Positions 24,021 through 37,104 of a stretch of 64,000 nucleotides of DNA are shown here, in pieces. The DNA lies in assembly GCA_003952965.2 (NCBI GenBank), contig CM025856.1:4866517-4930516 (forward strand), written 5' to 3'. Position numbers and translations under genes: made by a program. Each line of letters begins with the position of its first letter. The first letter of the stretch is position 1. The notes under the pieces are model-generated. The model was not told the origin of the DNA. It was given only the letters and a program-made list of their open reading frames with translations, and made no database searches. The stretch comes from Morella rubra. Lineage: Eukaryota; Streptophyta; Magnoliopsida; Fagales; Myricaceae.

Positions 24021-25689
24021 AGAAGTCAAACGCCCTACAAGCTATGCAGAGTTGTCCATCTTTGACCAAATCGATTTATTTAGTCGGGGCAGGCCTAATG
24101 GTGGAGGATGATGAAGGGCGCCTACAATGCTCGCTCACCTACCTTCTTCTTTGACCAGGTGCTCAAAGCAGGAGCCCCACCTTCTTGTTCTGTGTTATAT
24201 TTTTGTTGCATTTGATGGAGTATGGGTTTGGATATTCCCACCCAGTGGAAGTGTGTTTGTTTTGTCAGAAAATGAGAAGACAAGAGAATACAAATATGGA
24301 AGAATGTTCAGTCAAACTCCCCTCTCTAACCTCCCAATATTTCCTCCCCAATATGAACGAGACTTTGGGGAGATGGTTTGTGCTAGAACCAAAGGTGACC
24401 ATTTTTCCTTAAACAAGTAAACCAAACAAGACCATGGGAAAAAGAAAAGTAAACAAACAAGAGACATTAATTGTTTCAAGCAGGTCTATGTACAAAGTCA
24501 GGGTTGGAAGCTGCATATAATAACTTGCTCCTCAAAACTACATGAAACTTAATAAGCTTGCCAAGACATCCGCCAGCAAAGCGTAATGCTACCTAACATC
24601 TGCCCCCTCCAAAATCATAGACACAAAGGTAAAGCTGCAAATGTAACTGTTAAGAAGAAACGGGGGAAAGTATCTGCGGCAACATTCCCTGATCATCTTA
24701 ATTGAAGGGTAGGACCAATGGAAATCCCAGCCTTCAAGTTAATCGATTCAGTTGGAAATGGCTCTCAATTGTTTTGTGAATTAAATGTATCTAGAAGAAA
24801 CAGCAAATGTGGCACAAAAATGCAAGCAATATGAACACTTTCCAGTTTTATTTCTTTTGAGCAGGATACAGGACTTACATAAAAATATGATAATGAGACA
24901 GAGTTCAATAAGTCATTTTCTTTGAAATGGAAGAAGGTCATTCAAATTTCCCTCTCTAACCTCCTAAAATTTCCTCCCCAAAATCAAATTCATGAGACTT
25001 GGAGAGAGTTTGTGCTAGAGAAGTGTTTATTGCTTCACTTTGTTGCTCTGAGGACAGGGGGGAGCCCAAAGCAAGTTCAATACCTTATCACATTTTCGGG
25101 TACGGCTGACCAGGGAGCATTTGTGTAAGGTTTCACTTTTCTTTTCCTCCTGGTAACATAATGAAGCATAGCTTACTTTGCATGTTCCCTTCCTACTAAA
25201 TTGGGAGCTCCCTGTATTAGACAAACATGACTAGGTATTTCAGATATATCCAGAATACATCAAGTTATCATTATGCACCATTTCACTCCATGGTTACTAT
25301 TTTCTTCCACATTATACAATACAGACTCCGTTATTCATTAGAAACTGGGAAAATATCAGAGGTTCAAACCTAAGTCTGCAATGGTATCTGTCAGCACAAA
25401 AGGAGCTCTAATACCCACGTGCAGTATTCCCTGATCATCTCAAACTGAAGGTAAAACTGGAGAAACTCCTCACCTCTGAAGTTAATCCAATCAGGTGGAA
25501 ATTTCTCTACATTTTGTTGTGCAATAAATTGATTATCAAATAGTAGACTCATTACAAATCAGAGTCCCGTAGTTACTAGTCTCAGGAATAAAGAGCCTGT
25601 GTTCTGCAGAGATGCAAGCAAGACAAATATTTTCCCACCTTTTCTGCAGGATAGAGGACTTAAATTGAAATACATGGACAAGATGGAGT

Positions 25690-28600
25690 TCAGTATCTCA
25701 TGTTCTCAGCAATGCCAACGTCTTCTTTGAGAGCATTGTATAATGTCTCAACAAGATTGAGCAGGAACCCATCTGAACCATGCTTTGCCAACAAAGAAAT
25801 TGACACAGGAAGATTGTCATACAGCCCTAGTGGAATGCTCACCTGTAGATGTACAGAAACAAATTTCATGGTTCTCCAGATGTCTTACATAAACAACCAG
25901 GGAAGAGAGAAAGAGAGAGAGAGAACCTGGCAGAATCCAGATACCCCAGCAATTGAATGCAAGCTATAAGCTCTGGTACGAATAGCTTCCATTGGAGTTG
26001 GATCCATCTGTAGCTTTGGTGGAGGCCCCGGACTGTGGGGATTGCTAGGACACCAAAGTCCTGAAAAATCATTGCTCGAAGGTTTTACTCAAGCTAGCAG
26101 AAAAGATGAATGCATAAATGACGGATAGGGTAAATATCTTTGCTGCTACTGCATTTCTTGAGGGAGAAAAGTGAGGGGACAAACAGATAAGATATACTAT
26201 TTTTCCCAGAAGTTACTCAATCGTGAAATGCAAACATGGAGTCATAAACTGAATGCAATCTTACTATCCACCCCACTCTTCCAAAATTTTGGGGAGAAAT
26301 CTTAGATACCATTTTGTACTTAACCTGGTACAAAATTACCCACATTGATTTACTGCAAAAGCAATAAACCTTGTTGTATCATTCCACTTTTAATTTGGAA
26401 TGGCATCTCCAGGAAATAGACTACATATACCAGATTGATTTTTAGCTATACAATAGACATAATTTGTCCCAGGTTCAGCATATCACATAAATTAATTGCA
26501 CCTAATTAGGAATTTGAACAACTGGATCACGTTACTCACAAGTACAGAATTCGAACCAATGAGAAATCCAGTCAGATGGTTGTACACAGACAGAAAGGAA
26601 AATTTTTAACCTTAGAACCACATTTAAATACATAGATACACTTTGACATTTAAGCATCTTTGTTGCCTTGAATGAAACAGTCTTCGTGGTTAGGAGAGAG
26701 ACAAGTGTGTCTCTATTAAGAGGCATACATGTGTATACAAGCACATATGTGTAATCTCAGGAAAACATACATTATAAGCCGTAAAGCTCTTGACTTACCG
26801 AAAAGAAAATGTACCCCTTTCTTAAATCATGGGATCATGGGATGTTTATATAGCAGAATCTTAGGCTAGTTACACATTAGGAGACAAAGAGTGAGAGTAC
26901 CCCGAGAAGAGCAGTAAGAGCAGCACGTAATTCTTTCATCACAGAATGGCAGATATCCACATTGTCATCTGTTGTCCTAAGGGTTTTCCCTACCCGTTCT
27001 GATGTCCAAGGACCCAGATCAGGTTTGACAGTCCACACCCATTCACCATGGTTATTCTTGAATTCATACCTATGCTTGGAAAATGTTGATACGTTTAGGA
27101 GCCAATGTTTGTAAGGTAATAATAATTTCATTTAGCAGGATCCAGATGAATATCAGAGGTATCATTCAAGTTGATTGAATCAGCTGAGTAAGGGAAAATC
27201 TGCACCTTTGAAGCAAAACCGTGGTATGCGTAAGGGCTGCTAAAGAAGGTATATTATACTCCTGGCCCACATTTCCTTCACTTAGAAAGGGTTTCAAACT
27301 TGGAACTTTGTCCTGGATATAGTCCCCAAGGATTTCATGCTTTACAAGATGACCTGCATTATTCATGGAAACATTTAGTGGCAGCTCACTGAATAAGAAT
27401 CATATTTATATAAGAACAGAGGATGAGGTATCTAGGAGTATGTCAATAAGTGATTCCTCCCATATGAAACTAGACAACGAACAAACTCATACAGTCACTG
27501 CACTTACCCCCATATAGTTTCTCCACTGATTTAACAAAAGGTTGAAGAACTCGGTCACTTGGAATGGTTAAAAGTTGGAAACAATCTGATGCAACAATTA
27601 TCTGAGTTGGTCTGACAGGATCTACATCTTGAAAACCCAGTAGAACTTGTCCAACTTTATTCAAAATCGCAGGGTCCCTAGCAAACCATCCTGGATAAGA
27701 ATGGTTTGGAAGGATGAGATGCCAGCAAGAGAAGAAGAAGCATAAGGGGAAAGAAGGACAAAGAAAAAAATGATATCCTTACGATTAGGAGGACCAAATT
27801 GCAAAAAAATGTCACTATATCAGGCAATTAAACATAATAGCAGAAAGCAGCTGGCCTGTTATGTAACAAAGAATGGTTGATATTCTTTTGAATGCTTAAA
27901 CTTGAGTATTAAAATTATTAAAGGTTCTTATTAATGCATGCATACACAGAAGTAGACACGCATACCATAAAGCAGACACAGATAACTGGCACAAGGACAA
28001 CTTGAGCGAATTAAAGAGAAGAAATAAGAGTTTTGGAATTACACGTTAAGTTGAGGAAAAACTGAAATAACACAAGTTGTTTTGTTTCATCCTTTTCTAG
28101 ACCAGTGTGCCAGGCTCAGCAATATCATCACCGTTTGGCCACACTTTCAGGTGCAGCATTGGACTTTCTCTAGCCATGTCTCAATGGAAGATAAACATTC
28201 TTCACATCTAATAGTCAGTTACTTACCAACAGTATCAAAACTTTGTGACAGAGGAATAACTCCGGCAGTAGAAATGGCATCATGTGAAGGCCGAAACCCA
28301 AGAATTCCACAATATGATGCAGGTACTCTTACACTGCCTCCAGTGTCAGTTCCTATGATAGAGAAAACTTGTTGGTTCAGTCCATCACAGGTACAAGCCA
28401 AGACACAAAAGAATTGTTCACAAGAGAAACTTACCTAAGGCAAAATCTACAAGCTTTGCCCCTACTGCAACAGCAGATCCACTGGAAGATCCTCCAGGTA
28501 CCCGATCCGGCACACATGGATTTCTGGGTGTGCCATAGTGTATGTTTTCTCCATTTGTACTGCACAAAAATTGTCATTCAATAATTCGCACAACAACAAT

Positions 28601-29708
28601 GATGTGAACAATTAAGTGAGATCAGTTGTTGGTAAATATATAGCTCAGCATTATATTCATATTCTCTCAAAGTGAAAACAGCAACTGTTTAGACAGTAGA
28701 CACTTCAGACAATAGGTATGATTGAATGGATTAACAGAATGATAATTTTGCTTCATTTTATATATATGCAGGAAATAAAGAACTCAACTCTAGTTACTAT
28801 GGGGAATCCGTGCAAAAAAAAAAGAGGAAGTTAATCCAAGTTATCGGTTTTTTCAATACTAACCTGTATGCCATTTCATCCATGACAGTTTTACCAACAC
28901 ATGTGGCACCTCTCCTTAAGACAGCCAAAACGGCCGGGGCTGTAGATGTGGCAACCGGATGAGTCCTCAACCAGTCAGGATTTCCAAATCCAGTCACATA
29001 TCCTTCCACATCAAATCTGTTTCCAAATCAAAACCTAAGAAAAAGCTAGCACATAGCCACTCACACACTCGTTCAAACAACACACATAATAATATCCAAC
29101 TGCTTATAGTGATCCACGAACTTGCAGTCTGCAGATACACTTAAAAAAAAGAACAAATTCGTAGAAAACATCCATTACTGAACCTCAGATAAATTTGCAT
29201 CAGTGCACCATATTCACTTCGAAAGCATAGATAAAAAATATCTTGAAGAATACATATAACCGCCAGTGTAGCAAACACACGCATTTAAAATTCGAAAAGA
29301 ATGGACTAAACGTAATAGTTAAAATGCTGAATGAGTTCAATGCAACACGGAAACAAGTGATCTGACTTTGAAGTTTAACTCATCCAACGTGCGAATTGAT
29401 TCATGATTCAGCAGAAAAAAAGTGTCACTGTAGAAAAGGGAATATAGAAACAAAACAATTCCTATGGGTAAACTAATGTTTTAGTCCAAATACAGATGAA
29501 AACAGGAATCATTGCTTGAATTTTCGCAGACAATGGGGCTTAAGAAAGAGTGACAGTGCAGCGAACATCAAAGAAATGGAACTAAAGCAAGGACTCACAC
29601 GTCTTTAACCGCAAAGGTGAGGGAATTCAAGGGAAGCTCATGAGCTGAAGAGCTTGGTTGCAGAACGAACTTCTCCATGAAAGCCCCATAATCTGAGTCT
29701 TTTGCCAT
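25690..29708 (-). pseudogene. AMI1: AMI1 amidase copy A, one frameshift in exon 8
   Basis: Nine exons: 29708-29599, 29016-28864, 28559-28435, 28352-28227, 27690-27508, 27353-27206, 27069-26901, 26060-25927, 25842-25690. The product is like Arabidopsis AMI1 (At1g08980), an amidase-signature enzyme that hydrolyses indole-3-acetamide to the auxin indole-3-acetic acid. The Ser-cisSer-Lys centre is intact: Lys in LTFAVKDV, Ser in PGGSSSGSA and in [13 protein letters not shown]. Exon 8 is 134 nt where copies B and C have 135: one base is missing in the VPGPPP codons, so the frame reads VRGLHQSYRW and stops just inside exon 9, losing about the last 50 residues. A one-base assembly error is possible, since every other exon and splice site is intact. 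The gene is the most downstream member of the array; its 3' flank resembles those of copies B and C. Confidence 0.85.
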
Positions 29709-31506
29709 GTCCGCCTCTGAGCTCTCTGACTCGAAGCTGAGCTCTACTTCTTCAAACAGAGAAGTAGTGCAGCCAAGGCAACTTTACTCCGAGTAAAATA
29801 ATGGTGTCGCGCCACTGCTAGTTGTTCACATGGTACGTGGTGAAGATGCCTGGCAATATTACAATTAAAAACCATCCATTTAAAATGCTTGTTCACATGG
29901 TAGGTGGTGAAGTAGCCCAGGAATCTCAATGCCAAACGTATAAGTAAAAGATAAATATAATTAATCCACTACTTCTCATTGTCTATGGATTTTTTTTTCT
30001 TCATTTTAAACAAATATTTTACACCTCGGAATATTTACACGAGGACTTCCACAATTGTTTAGAATACTGCATGGAGTTCAATTACTGACAAGCGTGGGAC
30101 AGGGAAATGTTCAATTACCATATAACCCGTTGTGCGGAATATTTGTGTAATATTTTCCTTATTGTTTACTGCTTATAAAGAATACAGACGATGCTATAAA
30201 TAATAATAAAAATCACTCTCAAAATTAAAGAGAGTTATTAAAAATGTGATCGAAGTCTTTCCTTCTTGTGGGCAATGGCAATGATAGAAACATGTTGGAG
30301 GTTTTCTGAGAAACCGCATCCTTAGGAGGTCTTGTTCACAGTGCAGGGATGTTCCCTCTTACGATAACGAGCGAAAATGGAGTCTTTACCACTAACACTG
30401 CGTGGAGTTCCTTAACATTATCTTGTAAAATATTATTTAAATATCCACTAAAGTGTGGCCCACACATCACATGTTATAAAGTTTTAAATAGATTGGGTAA
30501 TTAGAGATTTATTTCAATAAGGATTATAGTAATGAAATTTTAATTAGAAACAGATTTATTAAATTCAAATTGAGAGTTTATGCCTAACTTATAAATATAT
30601 GTATGTGTATGCCATATCACTTTAGAATGTTCGTATTAAAACATAGTTACCTATTTTGAGAAGAGAGGACCGTTACCACAGCTCTACTAGAGTGCAAGTG
30701 GCAGTGGAGGCAGGAGAGTTTGATTCAAAGATCTCTTTCCATACTCCCTTTTGGACGCCTTATTTCAAACCTCCGTACCACTCGGGCTACTAAGCTGGTG
30801 GTTATTTTTGACTATTTAATGGGCTGTTTAATTTCGAAACAAACTTCGTTCTATTTCGTCTATACGCCCATGGGATAAACAAAATGGAAAGAAAGATTAG
30901 TGTTTAGCGGGACAATGAGCTACCCAGGAAGAGATGAGAAGGATTAAACTAATTGGGAGGTGGAGGAACAGGAACTCAAACATCACGACTGCTCTGATAT
31001 ATATATATATATATATTTTTCTGGTATTATATTTAAACTCAGAGAAAATGGTACATTTATATCATTCATTGTACTGTTTTTATTGGAAGGATCTGATACA
31101 GTGATACGAATGCCTTTTGATTTGAACAGGCCTTACAGGCGATGGCTTCTGATCATCCTTCCACGATTCCTAAATCCTAACTCTTTGTCCAGGAAGAATT
31201 GGATTCGAAATTTTTGAAACTTCTGAATATGTCATTCCATGACATGGGGATTAAAAAAGCTTCAGTTTTGTATATGAGATTCCCCCGTTCAAGATCATTA
31301 CTCATTTCCAAGAAATTTACAGCACAGTAGTATCGGGAAGCCATGTTGGTTGCTGTAAAAATCAAAGCTTATAAACCCATAAAAACTCATTTAGAGAGCA
31401 GATGAAAAAACAATAACCATTGTTTGAGTTTCGCAGACCATGGGGGATTAAGAAAGATTGACAGTGTCGCGGAAATCAAAGAAATGGAAGTAAAGCAAGG
31501 ACTCAC
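29709..31506. other. AMI1 copy A upstream region
   Basis: The first few hundred bases resemble the region above the solo exon 1 at 31507. Near 30335 lies a stretch (gtgcagggatgtt, then tacgataacgag) that recurs near 33300 and 43825, marking a shared unit boundary of the array. An (AT)n tract is at 30997-31016. No separate gene is supported. Confidence 0.5.
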
Positions 31507-31616
31507 TTGTCTTTAACGGCAAAGGTGAGGGAATTCAAGGGAAGCATTTGAGGTGAAGAGCTTGGTTGCAGCAGGAACTTCTCCATGAAAGCCCCATAAT
31601 CTGAGTCTATTGCCAT
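31507..31616 (-). pseudogene. Solo exon 1 of a lost AMI1 copy
   Basis: A 110-nt block starts with ATG and reads [20 protein letters not shown], then LTFAVKD, ending at a GTGAGT donor exactly like exon 1 of the other copies. About 100 bp of intron 1 also aligns with copy B. None of exons 2-9 follows before the end of copy A's upstream region. It is therefore the remnant of a fourth array member. Confidence 0.9.
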
Positions 31617-31799
31617 GTCCGTTTCTGAGTTCCCTGTACAGAAGCTTAACTCTACATTTTTTTATACAGAGAAGTGGTGCTGCCAAGACAACTTTTCAGA
31701 ATTATAAGGTAAAATGGCGCTGCGCCATTGCTAGTTTTTCACACGGAAGGAGGTGATCAAGATGCTTTTATCGGCAAATGATAAATGTAAATTAATCTA

Positions 31800-33340
31800 C
31801 AACCTCTTTTACTTTTGCGGGCAACTATTCCAAAGCACCATAAACACCAAACCTCCCAGATAACCTCATGGGGGAACCCAGGGGTTATCACAGGAGAGGA
31901 TCGAAACAGGGATACTAAGGGTGGGTAAAAACCGCTCCAAGTCCTCAAGAGCAGACCGCTTAGCAAGTTCATGTGCAAAACAATTGGCATTACGCCTTAC
32001 ATGAAGAAAAGACCAAGAAGTGCGAAAGCGCCATAAACTATGAATAACAGCAATAAGAGGACGAATTTGCCAATCAACCAACCCAGAATCAGAATTAATA
32101 GCATCAATAACCAGCTTGGAATCCCCTTCAAAAATAAAAGAACCAGGTGATAAAAAGGAAGCCTCCGGAACAGCAAATAATGTTGCCCTTGCCTCGCCCA
32201 CAAGTGAGCCGCATGGAGGTAGGCGCTTTGACCACGCAAAGAGCACAAGACCGTGAGCATTTCGACAGACCACAGCCACCCTAACGAAAGACGAACAAAC
32301 AGCCACATCAAAATTAAACTTTAAACAATCAACCGGGGGAGGAGACCAAACAACAACCTGGGGGGCAGGACAAATAACATCCTTCCACGCAGCAGAGTGC
32401 TCCAAGAAGAGGGCACGGGTACGGTGAAGGAGCACCAAGGGGTTGAAAATCAACTCATGATGGATGATCTGATTCTGGGTAAACCAGATGGAATCCATAA
32501 GGATGGCAGCATAAAGGACAAAACGATGCAGCTCACTCACCGGGAGATTCAGAGAAGAGGGAGCTAATAAAATAGTCTTAATCCATTCCTCAATCCTACG
32601 AGGGGCGAGGGCCTGCATGTTCAGAACCCAAGGAGATTCGAACCAAAGTATGCAGGCAATAGGACACCCAAAGAACAGGTGCACTAAAGATTCAATCGGG
32701 AATAAGCAAAAAGGGCACCGCAAATCATCCTCGCGAGACCCCGAAGCCCGAAGAGTATTAGCTTTACAGGGAAGAACATTCCAAGCAATCTTCCAAAGAA
32801 GAAGCTTGAGACGGTCCTGCAGCGGAGCAGCCCAGAGTTTGATCCAGGAAGTAGAAGCAAAATCCACCAATATAGAGGTAGGAGACGCAACCAACAACGG
32901 GTAAACAGAGGGGGACCGAAAACACACCTTTCGATTGAGCAGTCCAAATCAGTTGATCTGCAATATTCATAGAGGGAATGCAAGAGTGTAAAATCCAGTT
33001 CGCATCATCAGCCTCAAAACAATCACGGAATAGAGAAGAATTCCACAGTAGTGTATTAGGCAGCAAAAGCATGTCCACTGTTGCGTCATCCCCAAGGTGC
33101 CGGGTCCCCAACCGAGGAGACGGAAAATGAGGGGAAGGGGAAGCAATCCACGGGTCACTCCAAAGACAAATGGAATCCCCCGTACCAACCTGATAACAAG
33201 CTGGTTTTTCCCGTTTTGAGAATGCAGTCCAAGGGCAAAGATAGAAAGGCGTTGAAGGTTTTCTGAGCAACCATGCACAAACAGAGGCAATGATATTTCG
33301 TGCAGGGATGTTCATCTATGATTACGAGGCCCACCCCTGT
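31800..33340 (-). mobile_element. LINE relic: zinc-binding and RNase H-like C-terminal half
   Basis: The minus strand encodes, first, the region before the zinc domain (GTGDSICLWSDPWIASPSPH, FEADDANWILHSCIPSMN, ADQLIWTAQSKGVFSV) and then a 353-residue open frame from 32927 to 31866. That frame contains the zf-RVT domain (WAAPLQDRLKLLLWKIAWNV, then RCPFCLFPIESLVHLFFGCP) and an RVT_3 RNase H-like domain (FNFDVAVCSS, FEGDSKLVIDAINSD, VRRNANCFAHELAKRSA). The reverse transcriptase core and 5' part are missing; frames shift at about 32.9 kb. Typical 5'-truncated plant L1-type copy. It lies between the solo AMI1 exon and array spacer. Confidence 0.9.
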
Positions 33341-34620
33341 CATAAAACAGGAATGAAGAAAAAGACAAGAACGCTTAGAAAGTTAGACTTGAAAAAATTC
33401 AATAGATGTTGAGATATCAGTAGCTAGCACACACTAAAATGAGCAGAGAAAAGTTATACACATTAAATGAAAAAGTTACGTCATGGTTTCTTTCGCATAC
33501 ATAGACCAAGAAAAGTTTGGCCCTAGAACTTCAGTTCTAACCCGATGAACAATGGAATTAGTTAATTTGTTGGCAACATCGCAACCCTGGTTAGGACTGA
33601 GGCCTTTTCTCCACCAAAGGGTATAAGTAGGAGTCAACCTGCTTGAAAAGTGGAATATCATTGACGATGCAATTGTTTGCTGCCCATTGTGCAAATTGAT
33701 GAGCATAAAAGTTAGCCTCAGGCTGAGATTCAACAATGGTCCGCAGCTGATGTTGTTGACAGTATGTCCGAGGTCATAAATTTCGCCCCTGATAAATTGG
33801 TCCGGAGAATAAGAACTATGAACTACTGGCTGGATCACCAAGGGAGAGTTATCCCTCGAGCTGCAGAGAATTTATTTCAAGAGATTTCCCATAGAAACAG
33901 AAAGTAATGCCGATTGGGTTCTCCATACAAGGGATTAGTCGAATCCAGCTTCCTTTTGCATGCATACCCAATTTCGGAAGTAAACCAAGAAAATTCAAGA
34001 ATGAAAATTCAAGAGATTTCGTTTTGTTTGCAGATGACATTTCTCGTTCATAGTTGAGATTCCTTTCCCTTATAATTTGTCTAAGAGGAACAAGCGAATA
34101 AACAAACTTTGTCGTGCTTTCTCCCAAGTCATAGATAATTTTTTTGGAGAAAGTTTGGGAGTCTAAATTATCAAGTTCTCACGTTGAGTCATTAATTACC
34201 AAAATTTATTAACGTGCATCCGCCAATAAGATCTAGCCATCAAATCGTGTCGTATCTCATGTGTTATAAATGGGTCACGTGTCACAATTTTAAAAATTGA
34301 ATTTTATTTGAGAGCGGAAATTAATAAAATTTGGTAGTTTGAGGCCTCAATATGACGACTTTGATAGTTTGGATATCGAGGGTAACATTAACACTATAGT
34401 TCATCAGTGCAAAATAATATTTTCCCTAATTTTTTCATTAGTACGACAAGATTTGTATTTCATCAGCTTCTCATCAGAAAAAAAGAGAGTGTTGGTTCAA
34501 ACCAAAAGATGGACAATGATACGTGCCTTCCGTTTTTCTTTACCTGTGCTTGATCATTGCTTCCCATACGTGATTTCCTTATTAGATTATTCAATATGTT
34601 GCTGGTTTTGCCTTCTAAAA
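33341..34620 (-). repeat. Array spacer with RNase H-like LINE fragment (copy 1)
   Basis: This spacer is repeated at about 43825-44640, shown by shared blocks such as aagaaaaagacaag, caattgtttgctg, gcataaaagtt and tggctggatcaccaagggag. On the minus strand about 33730-33650 reads EANFYAHQFAQWAANN, the usual tail of a LINE RNase H domain. The LINE fragment therefore predates duplication of the array unit. Confidence 0.65.
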
Positions 34621-35352
34621 CTGTCTTTTTCTTGAGCCGTTGACGCCATTAAGTCCGTTTTCCTCAGCTTGCTCTTGTTTACCAATCATATTGGCTGTTA
34701 CCAACAGCACCATTGACATCATAGTAATTATGCCAGGTTGAAATGAACAGACAGTACCCAGTCTACCCTATTCGTATAATATCAAAGCTTAACATGGAAG
34801 CAAATTGGATGCACTAATGTAATCAAACTGTAGTAACTGTAATCGTTACTGTACCTTAAAATCAGGTAGGCTCTCTCTATTTCCTCTAGAGAGAGAGGGA
34901 GAAAAGTTGGGGCCTTCTCTCTGTTCATAAACCTTTTTAAAGATAAATCTAGGCATAGATAAACAAGAACTTCTTCTCATGAAGAAGTTGAAAAGAATTA
35001 AAACCTTTTCTTGCTGTTTTAGGTAGTGTGTCAATTGCATCAACGCCAGACAGGATAGAGTTGCTCGTGGCATCAACTGCTGCGTTGTTCACTCCCCATC
35101 TTTTCATAGTCTATTGACTTGGACCAAGTTTTAAATGATCATCCAGCTGATTTGTTGAATCTGAGATCTTGAGCTTGAAAAGATCATTAGGACTAATATA
35201 ATTACTTGTCTTTTCTTAGCTTGAGTTATGCACTCACAGATATCTCGCCTGACCTTTGTCCAACCCTAGCTCCTGCGAAAAGAGACGAATTTCAAAATAC
35301 CCAGCTTTTTAAAGTCCTACTTCACTTGCAACTCAAGGTGTCCTTTATATAA

Positions 35353-35849
35353 GGGGTGATAGCATAGTTCGCTCTCTAACTATGGGCCAATTTCAATCTC
35401 GCTCTCTAATTATGAAAATGACGATTTACTCCTTGTAACTTTCGAAAATCATCAATGTACTCCTCCCGTCCAAATCAGTTGTTAATTCAGACGGAAACAC
35501 ATGTAAAATGATCGAAATGTCCCTTCAAAACAAAATTACTAAAAATATTAAAAATTCATAAAAAAAATGATATTTAAAAAAAGGAAATATTTTTTAAAAA
35601 AACTATTGAAACTCTATTTCATTAATCTATGTATTTTTAATTTATTTCCCGATTTTTATTTATGTTTTAAAATTGTCTTGGAAGAGTATTTCGGTCATTT
35701 TATATGTGTTTTCATGACTTAACGCTGATTTGGACAAGAGCATACATTGATGATTTTTGAAAGTTAGAGTATGTAAATTGCTGTTTTCATAGTTAAGGGG
35801 GTAAGTTTGAAGTTGGCCCATAGTTAGGGGGCAAACAATAACATTACCC
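35353..35849. mobile_element. MULE-type MITE, 497 bp
   Basis: The ends are inverted: ggggtgatagcatagttcgc at the left and, on the other strand, gggtaatgttattgtttgcc at the right. They are flanked by an exact 9-bp target duplication tttatataa (35344-35352 and 35850-35858). The 9-bp duplication points to Mutator-type mobilisation. Non-coding; a second member lies at 62695-63197. Confidence 0.85.
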
Positions 35850-36409
35850 TTTATATAATTTAAGAGGTTGACATTTAACCCTAAGGAGGCCGTATTATTG
35901 TTTCATTAAGCCCCTATTGAGAGAGAAAAATATCTCAGATTCCAGATCTAAATTGTTAGATTTTTCTCTTGTCCAATTACTGTTAAACCAACCTTCCTTG
36001 TTGAAACCTTCAGAGTTTTGGAAGAGTTTGCTACCGGAGTTCCGATGTTGTAGAACGAGTTTGTTTGTGACGAGTTTATAAGAAGAGCCCCAAAGTTCTG
36101 AGATTGTTTCCACTTGGTGCGAGTCCAAGTAGCGTTATTCGGATTATTACATTGGGGTGTTAGAGTCCACAAAGGGGTTTTTTTGTTATGTATCACCATT
36201 TATAAGGTTTCTCTTCTTAGTGAATTTTAAGTGACTATGATAGCCCTAAGCGATTTGAAGGGTGCTTTAAAAGTTTTTCCACTTAATCAAAAAAATTCTT
36301 GGTTTGTGTGATTGGATTTTGTCTTATTTATTTTTTCGTCGTTTTATTTTGTTGACTTAATTTGTTATTATTCATATCTATACCAAACAGTTTAGAATGT
36401 ACTTTTCGC

Positions 36410-37104
36410 GGGAAAAATACACTTTTCACCTACGAACTACCACTTGTTTTGCACTTTGCATCATAAACTACCACGTTTGAGAGATTGCACCTACAAACTA
36501 CTCATCCCTGACACATTGCACCATAAGTCTATTTTTTTCCATGAAATTGGACGGAAATTGACTTTTTTTAAATATGAAATATGGATTAGTAAAATAGCAA
36601 GTTAAATTTAAGAGCATAATCATCATTTTTAATAAAAGTTAATTCCAAACCAATTTGACGAAAAATATAAACAGAGAGTGTAATGTGTTAAGAATTGGTA
36701 GTTTGTGGGTGCAATGTCTAGTTAAGGATTGAGATAAAATCAACTATATATTAGTTACTAATCCAAAAATTCCTAAAAAGCCTTAACATCAATTTAATAA
36801 AAAAATTCACATGATTCAGGAGGCTTCACGATTAGGGCTTGAACAAATATGATATTGTTGTGTACGGTAAATGTATTTCAATATTTTTAATACTTTTAGT
36901 CTTTAATTTTCGATATTTTAATTCTAAGACACTTTTTACGTTACGTAGGAAAAATCTTTGAGATGTCATTTCGCCTTAGAAGTTTACCTCCTCCCCCATC
37001 AACTTGAGTCCTAGTTCTGCCACTAGCAATGTCTCAAAAGTGCAAATTTAAGGTACAAAATATAAAACTTATAATAATTTATAAGTGAAAAGGTGTATTT
37101 TCCC
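36410..37104. mobile_element. MITE with GGGAAAAATACACTTTTCACC ends
   Basis: Inverted ends gggaaaaatacacttttcac (left) and ggggaaaatacaccttttca (right, opposite strand) flank about 695 bp of AT-rich DNA. A relative with the same end motif lies at 44660-45048. No secure target duplication. Confidence 0.6.

Larger units (their letters stand above)
22103..25689. other. Intergenic spacer between MVK and the AMI1 array
   Basis: It contains the MVK promoter region (just above 22102), an inverted-repeat MITE at 22568-22966, a direct duplication at 23281-23747, an unassigned open frame at 23798-24020 and, from about 24900, sequence repeated downstream of the other AMI1 copies. No complete gene is supported. 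Confidence 0.5.
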
